Shown one piece after another: positions 16,607-23,705 of a DNA stretch of 23,705 bases. A program made the translations under genes and the position numbers. The stretch covers positions 1 to 23,705 of the forward strand of contig CAJNDS010001309.1 in NCBI GenBank assembly GCA_905221605.1. The letters are read 5' to 3'. Every line of letters starts with the position of its first letter. Positions within the stretch are counted from its first letter, which is position 1. The stretch comes from Symbiodinium natans (Eukaryota; Sar; Dinophyceae; Suessiales; Symbiodiniaceae). The notes below the pieces were generated by a model. The model was given only the letters and a program-made list of their open reading frames with translations, had not been told where the DNA came from and did no database searches.

Positions 16607-18718
16607 GCCCCTTCGGGTGGCTACGCCTCGCAGCGTGCAGACGAAAGTTCCTGTCTGGCTCAAGGTTTCGGCTCAACCCCGGTGGGGTGCTCAGGTAGAG
16701 AGCGTCTTTAGTGCCGTTGTGGCTGGCCCTGGGGCTTGTAACTAAGGGTAGGTTCCGTTTTGAGGCCTGGCAAAACTGTGTTTGCTCGTAGGCCGGCTGA
16801 CCGGCTAAGCTGTCATAGAGCGGCGGCCCGCCAACTGCTGCCGTCGACGAAGGGCGTGAGTGCACAGTTTTCGGCCTCGCTTCGCTAGAGGGAAGCTTTT
16901 CGTCCTCGCGTTGCTGAGGGAACCTTGTGGCCTACAGTCTGCTCTGGGTCACAGTGAGAGTTGCAGCCTCGCATTGCTTGAGGGGTGACGCAAGCCTGTT
17001 GCTCACCAGAGATTCCTGCTGTCTCTGGGTGAGCAAAACCCACCGACCCTCATTTGGATTGAGGGCTGTGCTGAAGGTGAGTTTGGGTTCCTCGCTCACT
17101 TGTGTGGAAACCGAAGGTGAGACCGAAACACGGGGGAAACGGCCAGGCACGCTGCAGACAGTGCAGGCCAACGTCGCACTGCAAGAGGCATCCTTGCAGT
17201 GGCGACAGGAGTGTCCCGAACAATTGCGGTGTGCTCGAGCCCAAGCTTGCAGGTTTTCGGGGATCTGCAAGCTGAGCACAACAGGATTTTCTTCGCAGGT
17301 AGAATCAGGTAGAAAAGATTTGGCCCAACCCTGGTGGATCTGCCTGGACACAAATAACCAGAGGCATCAGTGTCATAAAGCTCATTGACTGGTGCTACTG
17401 AGAAACCGTTGCCAGAACTTGCAGCAGGACTGTGGTGCGGCGCAGTGCAAGTTGAAGAGCAGCTGTTGGTGGCTGCTCACCGGAAAACCAATAGTCCAAG
17501 AAAGCCTCCTTCGGCCTCGCTCCGTGCTGAGGGTTTGTAAGGGTTGGTATTGGCCGGAAAGGATTCAGATGGAGGTTACCCGTTCTTCGCGCTTTTCCCA
17601 TCTGAAGGCAACCAATGGTAATCAGCCTGCTGGACATGGCAGGCCTGCTTTTGTTTACATCCACGTCTCCTGCTAGGGCTGGGGTCTGTCCGTGCACACA
17701 GACAAGGCGGAACCTTGCAGATGTTTAGGTCCTCGCGGCACGGCCGCTGGAGGTTGTTTGAAGATGTTGGCTCTCACTATCTGGTGAGTGGTTTGAATGG
17801 GCACTTGCTGGGGCAAGGCGGCTCTGGCGTCTGAAGATGGTACATGTGCTGGCTGCTGAGTACGGGCCACCGAAAGAGACCTGTGGTAAGACAAGCGATG
17901 AAAGGAGCCGAACTCCTAAACTCTAGGACAGGCTAGCTCACGCGGACGCCACGCAGAGTATGCGTCACTATCTTCAGATGTTGGAGTGACGTGAGATGTG
18001 GTGTTTGGATTCGGCCTCAAGCACTGGAAGGCCTACAACAACAAATCCGAATGAAAACTGTGGTCCTAAGACACGCGGAGCAGCTGCTTATACGTGGCAC
18101 CGCGGGGGTCACATAGAGATAGAGGGCTTGCCAGCAAGGGAAACTCTGTCTAAAGAGAGCCCTGGCTCAGTGAGGAGCTGAGGGCCTGGCTGCGCTGATG
18201 CAGCGGAATGGTTGTTCGGCCTCGCCTCCGCTGAGGGAACAACAGTCAATGCTTCTCTGCAGTGTCGGTCCGGGTTAGTAAGAGCGAGAACGCCGGGACC
18301 TCGAGCTGCAGTTTTACCATGAAGCAACCGCGTGAGATGCATTATTGGTCAACTGGTGAGTAAGAGCGAGAAAGCCAGGGTGACGCTACTTTGGGGGAGG
18401 CTGCAAGGCACGGTTAGTAAGTGCGAGAAAGCCGGAGCTGCGGACGAACCTGGAGTAGCAGTTTTTCATACCTCACGTGTTTTCACTTTGCGGCCTCGCA
18501 TGCGCTGAGGAAATATGCCTCGAACAGAACATCCAGTGCTGAGTGGGGATTGCCAAACTTACGGAGGCTGATGCCACAACAAGTGCCTCAACAGCAATGC
18601 ATGCGGAGGGCAAAGTTCGGCCTCGCGAGTGCTGAGGGTTGCAGCTGAGAGAGGGCCTAGCTGAGAACGCAACACCTCAAGCGAGGTAATTTTTAGTTTA
18701 GTTTCACCTTGACCAACG
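16607..18718 (+). repeat. Repeat unit Y'', copy 3 (no X before it)
   Basis: This copy follows Y' directly without an X. Family hairpins are at 16872-16892, 16901-16920, 16964-16984, 17512-17533, 18217-18237, 18491-18510 and 18618-18638; terminal hairpin 18674-18687. About 16 bases present in the others are missing near 17985 (TTGGAG joined to TGACGTG). It shares some variants with Y' (GAGGGAAGC) and others with Y (CTAAACTCTAGG), so it is mosaic. Confidence 0.9.
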
Positions 18719-18769
18719 GCCCCTTCGGGTGGCTACGCCTCGCAGCGTGCAGACGAAAGTTCCTGTCTA
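18719..18769 (+). repeat. Truncated Y unit (y), end of array
   Basis: Only the first 51 bases of Y are present, from GCCCCTTCGGGTGGC to GTTCCTGTCT. Unrelated sequence follows. This marks the right end of the satellite. Confidence 0.88.
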
Positions 18770-20504
18770 AGGACATGTTAACTTTGTTGTCCTGCATGCT
18801 GGCTCAGAGTTGTGTGTGTAGTTGTAGGAACTCCGTAGTTGTGCCTTGGAGGCTCGACGGGAGTGCTGCTTTAAGTGGGAAAGCCTTTTGAAGTGCTTGA
18901 GTTGTAGGGATGTGTGTCTGGAAGCTGTAGAAGTGACTGTGCACGTTTTTGCTTGCTTTAGGTGTAGTTGGGTAGGTCCCGAGAACTCCCACTGACGTTT
19001 GAGTTTGTTTTGTGGCTGTGGAGAACACGTGGCAGAGCAGAGTTTTCACCTGTGTGTAAAGAGTTTCACTGACGAAGCCTCCGGCTTATGACTTTGGCTC
19101 AAGTCGTGAGAAAAAGAGGGTTCAGCGCGCTGCTGCTGTGTTTTCACAAGCCAAGAGTTCGACGTCAGAATCATGGCGACGTTGCACACGCACACACTGT
19201 CGGTGACATGTTTCTTCCAGAGTGGGCGAGCGTAACCTTATCTGTGGATCCCTAAAACAGGCGACGATTGCGCAAAACCATGTCCGCGGACCTTCATCAT
19301 ACAAGATGGCGAAGCCAAAGTCAGGCTGACTCACTCCACAGCAGTTGAGCTCTAGTGTCTGGCGATGACCAAAGAGGCTACGAGCATAGATTGTTTTACC
19401 AAGTCGCGTGGGACCAGGTTTTAACAAGGCGGAACTGTGGCAAGAAGTCGCGCTGACCTGCTCCAGCACAACGGCTGTCTTTATGACGGACTGAAGGTCC
19501 AGAAGCGCTTGCGCCTTGCGCTGACGGCAAATGTCTGCATGCCTGCGCCTGGAACTTCATGTTGTCTAAACAGGCCAAAGACCACCCAAGAAACCAACCA
19601 GCCCATGTTGTTCACTGCCAGCAGCGCAAGCATGTTTAATGCAGGGCTCGGCTTGCGGTCGCCGGTGCAGTTAGATAATTAGGTGCCCTGTTTCTTGATG
19701 TGAACATGACCCAGTGTTTCCACCGTCGCATGGCAGAGTCTGGCCTTGCCGGTGACACCTTACACCCGATATCGATTTGGGCACTTCTGTCCTTGCTGGA
19801 ACTTTTGTGGCTTGGGCCCTAAGGGTGCAGAGCGGGATGGAGGATGTGTGTGGACGCACTATTGGCCCTCGTGCTCTGCCGTCTGGCCGCACTTCGGCAT
19901 CTAGGCGTTGGTAAGACCACAGCTGCTTGCGCGGGGTGGATCCATCCATCCGATGTCAACATGAGTCTTAGGCACAGATAAACTTGTTACAGCTGCTTCC
20001 CAAGGGTTAAATTAAGGACAGACGGTGACTCTGCCAAAGCCCAGTCTGTTGTTTTTTGGTGCCGTGCCTGTGGAAAAGCTTGCCGAAAAGCATACGATCA
20101 GGGGCATTATTATTTACAGGTTTCAAAAATTGGCGCTTAATGTCTGGACCAGACGTGGCGCAGCATTGCTTTGGGTGACGAGCTACTGTGTTAGTGCCGG
20201 TAGTTTCTTGTTTTGCATTGGTCTCACCATGCTGGCCGGGCGTCAAGTTGTCTTGCAATAAGGGCCTCTGCGCTAGCGGTTGCTTCTTTGGTCACGACTT
20301 CTTTTTTCACTTGCTGGCTTGCAGGGGTTGCTGCGGGTTTTTGTGGTTGTGTTGTGCGTTGCTTGGTTTTCGCGCCTGCAACTGTTTCACCTCTAGTGTT
20401 GAGACCCACAAGAACGGCCTACTGCGCTGCTGTGTAGAAAAGAGGCATCGGTCCAAAAAGAAGAGTAAAAATGCATGTTTAAACGGCTAATTTTCTCTTT
20501 TCGC
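18770..20504. other. Gene-poor stretch right of the satellite
   Basis: Open frames of up to 115 codons occur on both strands but none has a recognisable domain or consistent coding character. 18770-19060 is TG-rich with GTAGGAA/GTAGGG motifs, similar in style to the spacers inside the copia element. Nothing else is identified. Confidence 0.5.
19081..19103 (+). other. Possible relict dinoflagellate spliced-leader end
   Basis: TTTGGCTCAAG at 19093-19103 is identical to the last 11 bases of the dinoflagellate spliced leader. Upstream, A and CCG also match at roughly the right distance, but the middle does not. Relict leaders are left when trans-spliced mRNAs are copied back into the genome. No coding sequence follows, so this may be chance. 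Confidence 0.2.
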
Positions 20505-20781
20505 TCAACATGCCCAAAATCTGCTCCAGTAATCAGATGACAGCAAGTCAGGTATGCCAAAGATCTTCATGATGAAGTCTTGATCAAGTACAGGACCATC
20601 CGCATAGAATTCACCACAAACAGTGCACAACGGCAGCGCAGTGATTACAATGTGGCGATGGCGGTCCAGCATGGAGCCACACAGGATGACTTTCCGCCCG
20701 GTGCAGTTGACGCAGAGTGAAGCGGAACAGCCAATGTGGATGTCGGCGTCGGATCGTTTGGTGTGCAGAGAATGGGAACGC
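20505..20781. other. Non-repetitive stretch left of the microsatellite, weak open frame
   Basis: The minus strand is open over 20505-20783 with a Cys-containing reading (CSASLCVNC, LCTVCGEFYADG), and the plus strand is open from 20623 into the microsatellite. The minus reading looks slightly more protein-like, but no domain is recognised and the frame is short. Confidence 0.2.
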
Positions 20782-20917
20782 AAGAAAAGGACACTGCCGA
20801 ACTACTATTACTACGACTCTACTATCACTACTAGTACAACAATCTCTACTCCTCCCACTACTACTCCTACTACTACTACTACTACTAGTAATACTAATAC
20901 TATTAGTACTACCACTG

Positions 20918-20956
<39 letters not shown>

Positions 20957-20963
20957 TTACTAT

Positions 20964-21062
<99 letters not shown>

Positions 21063-21199
21063 GCCTACTACTACTACTACTACTACTAGTATTACTACTA
21101 CTACTAGTAGTAGAAGTACTACTACTACTACTAGTACTACTACTACTACTACTACCCACTACTACTACTACTACTATTACTACTACTACTACTATTACT
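20782..21199 (+). repeat. ACT-triplet microsatellite, array 1 with left flank
   Basis: A flank AAGAAAAGGACACTGCCGAA (20782-20801) leads into roughly 400 bases of ACT/TAC triplets. Interruptions (CCT, AGT, ATT, GCC) are densest at the ends and the central part (about 20960-21060) is nearly pure. Long leucine-, threonine- or tyrosine-rich open frames here are triplet artefacts. Confidence 0.95.
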
Positions 21200-21270
21200 C
21201 GTCTAGGGCCCTGCTCAGAGCCTTTTTATGACTCGCAGAAGTGCAGTACATTTCTCAGAACTCCAGAAGA
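21200..21270 (+). repeat. Duplicated 71-bp flank B, copy 1
   Basis: Starts CGTCTAGGGCCCTGCTCAGA and ends ACTCCAGAAGA. It recurs at 21883-21953 with two adjacent mismatches (AC versus TT near 21249). Confidence 0.92.
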
Positions 21271-21413
21271 AGAAAAGGACACTGCCGAACTACTATTACT
21301 ACGACTCTATTATCACTACTAGTACAACAACTTCTACTCCTCCCACTACTACTCCTACTACTACTACTACTACTACTACTACTATTAATACTAATACTAT
21401 TACTACTACCACT
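21271..21413 (+). repeat. Duplicated left flank and ACT microsatellite, array 2
   Basis: The flank AGAAAAGGACACTGCCGAAC and the start of the array repeat 20783 onward at an offset of 488 bases, down to the same interruptions. Array 2 is shorter and ends at ACCACTGACCC. Confidence 0.92.
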
Positions 21414-21554
21414 GACCCTGATATTTAGGTGTTGGTCGTTGAGTGAGTCCGGATACCCAAAATCCAAGATACTCTAACTCTTTTACACAGAAACAACATT
21501 TATCAAGTTATAATATTACTTTTTTTGTATCAATAATTTTCCATTTTGATTTTG

Positions 21555-21555
<1 letters not shown>
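21414..21555. other. AT-rich interruption between arrays 2 and 3
   Basis: About 140 bases of unique sequence without coding signal separate two ACT arrays. The right half is AT-rich (ATCAAGTTATAATATTAC and a T run near 21520). Confidence 0.6.
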
Positions 21556-21616
<61 letters not shown>

Positions 21617-21643
21617 TTACTATTACTACTACTACTACTACTC

Positions 21644-21710
<67 letters not shown>

Positions 21711-21712
21711 GC

Positions 21713-21745
<33 letters not shown>

Positions 21746-21817
21746 GTATTACTACTACTACTAGTACTATTACTACTACTACTGCTACTACTACTGCTAC
21801 TACTACTGCTACTACTG

Positions 21818-21877
<60 letters not shown>

Positions 21878-21882
21878 TTACT
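21556..21882 (+). repeat. ACT-triplet microsatellite, array 3
   Basis: About 325 bases of ACT triplets with a block of GCT variants (21780-21820). It ends with the same ATTACTCGTCTAGGG junction as array 1. Confidence 0.95.
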
Positions 21883-21953
21883 CGTCTAGGGCCCTGCTCA
21901 GAGCCTTTTTATGACTCGCAGAAGTGCAGTTTATTTCTCAGAACTCCAGAAGA
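21883..21953 (+). repeat. Duplicated 71-bp flank B, copy 2
   Basis: Second copy of 21200-21270. The sequence after it diverges (TTCTTTC instead of AGAAAAGG), so the composite unit ends here. Confidence 0.92.
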
Positions 21954-23705
21954 TTCTTTCAAAAGAAACCCCAAACACTAAACTCTGAATCCTAAACACC
22001 AACCTCTGGGGTTACTGGCTCGAAGTTAACAACCCAAAAAAACTCTTATTCTCATGCTTCTAATCTTTATTCTTGTGGGCAATTGCTTCAGCCTTCATTT
22101 TGTTGATAATTCTCGAGGCCATTTTGAGACAAACGTGCGGCCCAGTAACTTGGGACACTTGACATTTCGGGAGATGGTGCTATTGGCGAAAAATTGCACG
22201 ATTGGCAATAAACATAGAAGTTGAACGTCTCAAGGTATTCTATTGTCTCAGAAGAAATCTTACCAACCTTAATAATGGATCATACTGTTATTATCTCCTT
22301 TCAATGGGATGATAAACTCGAAGGAAAACAAGTAAAATTATACAACTTTATCTTATATTTTTTTAACTCGAAATGGTCAGCCAACTTCAACTAATCATTT
22401 CCTCAGCCATCTTCAATTAATCATTTCCCATGATTCACCATTCGACGTGTCTCGATTATAAGAATGATTGAAAATGTTTTCCAACTCATCCAAAAGTTCA
22501 CATGCCGGGCCTGGATTGTCCACAATTTCTCCAATTGAAGGTGGTTCATGTTGCTGAAGCATCCTATTTTCGATTCTCCAAGTCCATTAGAACTCGACCC
22601 ACCGCACTTTTCCATCTTTGTCCTTAAGGATCGCTTCTCCACCACTTGTAGATTTTAATCTCTTCGACAAACCTGAAAACCATCCTTCCGTGCGTCAGCG
22701 ATCCGATCTTGTTTGCACGGGCCCGTTCTTTGCAGATTCCACCGTTGCTCGGAAATTCCGTCGATTTTTTGGTCTATCTCTTGATTTTTGTAAGTACGTT
22801 TCCTCCAGGGCAAATTCAAAACGAAGAATGATCCTAATTATAGGCCTCCTTCCCGCGCAGAAATTGAGATGATCGATAGTTCTCATGATTTCAAAGAATA
22901 TCGGTGTGAGATCGTGATTTATGACGATATTTTATCAATCCTTGAAGATTTCGCGTCCAGAAACCGCTTACGCAATATTTGTGATTTGATGATTTTTCGG
23001 TTCCATCCCATGGAGGGTTCATGCTTAATTGGTATATTCAAGAAAAAACGCTTTTTACACCATCGATACACGAGACATATTTTTGGATGCACTAGGTGAA
23101 AACGCACGTGGGACAGTGTGCCCATTGCTGCCAGATTTGGAGGCGGACCATGTGTTTGACAAAGCTGGAAAGCTGGATCGCGTGCAGTGTCATTTCGAAC
23201 TCAGCTCACTCACTTTGCGGCCATCACAATCTGGTGATGTGAGAGGCACATTTCAGAGGTGAAAAAACTTGCAAGAGCTGGTGACTGAATCCTTCAAAAC
23301 GGCGCATTCTGCAGTGGACGATTGGAAGAACCGTTTTTCCAAGGGTGGCAATTGCCTGCGCGTGACCTGATCTGGACAGCCCAAAGAGCGCCCACATGGT
23401 CGCCTCCCTACACTTTCGGCCGTGGCCCAAACTTCCAATGGATCCAGAGCACAAGGAACGTTATTGTACTTCCGCCAGAAAATGCATGCAAAGCCTGCGC
23501 TGAGACCAATCCTGGTAAGTGTAAGTCATCTTCAAGCAAGCGCGAAATTCTCTTTTTATTCTCGGGCTCCTGACAGTGAAGAGTGCGACGGCGCTGAAAG
23601 CAAATATGCACGTGGCGTTACAAGAGTGTAGAAGTACGCTCCTGCAACAGGTGCGGCGTTTGGCCTGGTGGCCGTCCGAGGGATTCATCTACAACTTTAC
23701 ACAAC
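21954..23705. other. AT-rich region without supportable gene
   Basis: From about 21960 to 23060 the base composition is clearly AT-richer than the left two thirds of the window, then returns toward balance. Open frames of 60-84 codons (22618-22872, 23029-23262, 23322-23573 on +) have no recognised domain. The end of the frame at 23029-23262 (PDLEADHVFDKAGKLDRVQC) looks protein-like and might be an exon, but nothing confirms it. Confidence 0.4.

Noticed and set aside
20623-21889. Long frames of Thr, Leu, Tyr or Ser runs
   Set aside because: They are translations of ACT triplets and not protein genes.
21970-22005. CCTAAAC-like words as telomeric repeats
   Set aside because: They are only scattered degenerate words with no tandem period.

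Overview
The window looks like nuclear DNA of a eukaryotic alga, most probably a dinoflagellate. Three things suggest this. The retroelement pol carries an integrase zinc motif of the H-x4-H...C-x2-C type. After RNase H it carries a methyltransferase-like tail that I associate with dinoflagellate copia-like elements. A spliced-leader-like 3' end lies at 19093-19103. The assignment is an inference, because no host gene can be confidently identified.

Layout. (1) Positions 1 to about 8085 hold a decayed, sense-strand Ty1/copia retrotransposon cut by the left window edge. It has gag with a zinc knuckle, then protease in another frame. Next comes an unusual accessory cassette (1991-3393, unknown protein plus proline-rich tail) with TAGGAG-rich sequence on both sides. 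Integrase, reverse transcriptase, RNase H and a methyltransferase-like C-terminal domain follow. Breaks include a gag/pol frame change, an apparent frame change inside the accessory gene, a 34-bp tandem duplication that shifts frame just before integrase, and an in-frame TAG 59 codons before the natural end of pol. (2) About 8086-9414 starts with a putative 3' LTR-like segment and carries two dense clusters of short hairpins. (3) 9415-18769 is a large composite tandem repeat with order X-Y-X'-Y'-Y''-y. X is about 1.48 kb and Y about 2.1 kb. Copies are nearly identical but differ by indels, so no protein frame is conserved. (4) 18770-20800 is gene-poor. (5) 20782-21953 is a composite ACT-triplet microsatellite whose flanks are duplicated with it. 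(6) 21954-23705 is largely AT-rich and has no supportable gene.

The most interesting system is in (2) and (3). I count about 40 copies of a short hairpin, all in one orientation, with outer arms CGGCCTC and GAGGG, an extra T on the 3' arm, and an inner pair that switches between G-C and A-T. Many copies have a C(TTCG)G or C(TACG)G loop. A second hairpin class has a conserved AGTAAG-containing loop on a changing stem. Unit Y adds several long or perfect stems of 9 bp or more. Some differences between copies fall in loops or keep pairing. This looks like a structured RNA or a mobile hairpin repeat rather than ordinary satellite. Y's left end is homologous to the sequence right after copia pol, so the satellite may derive from the retroelement's LTR.
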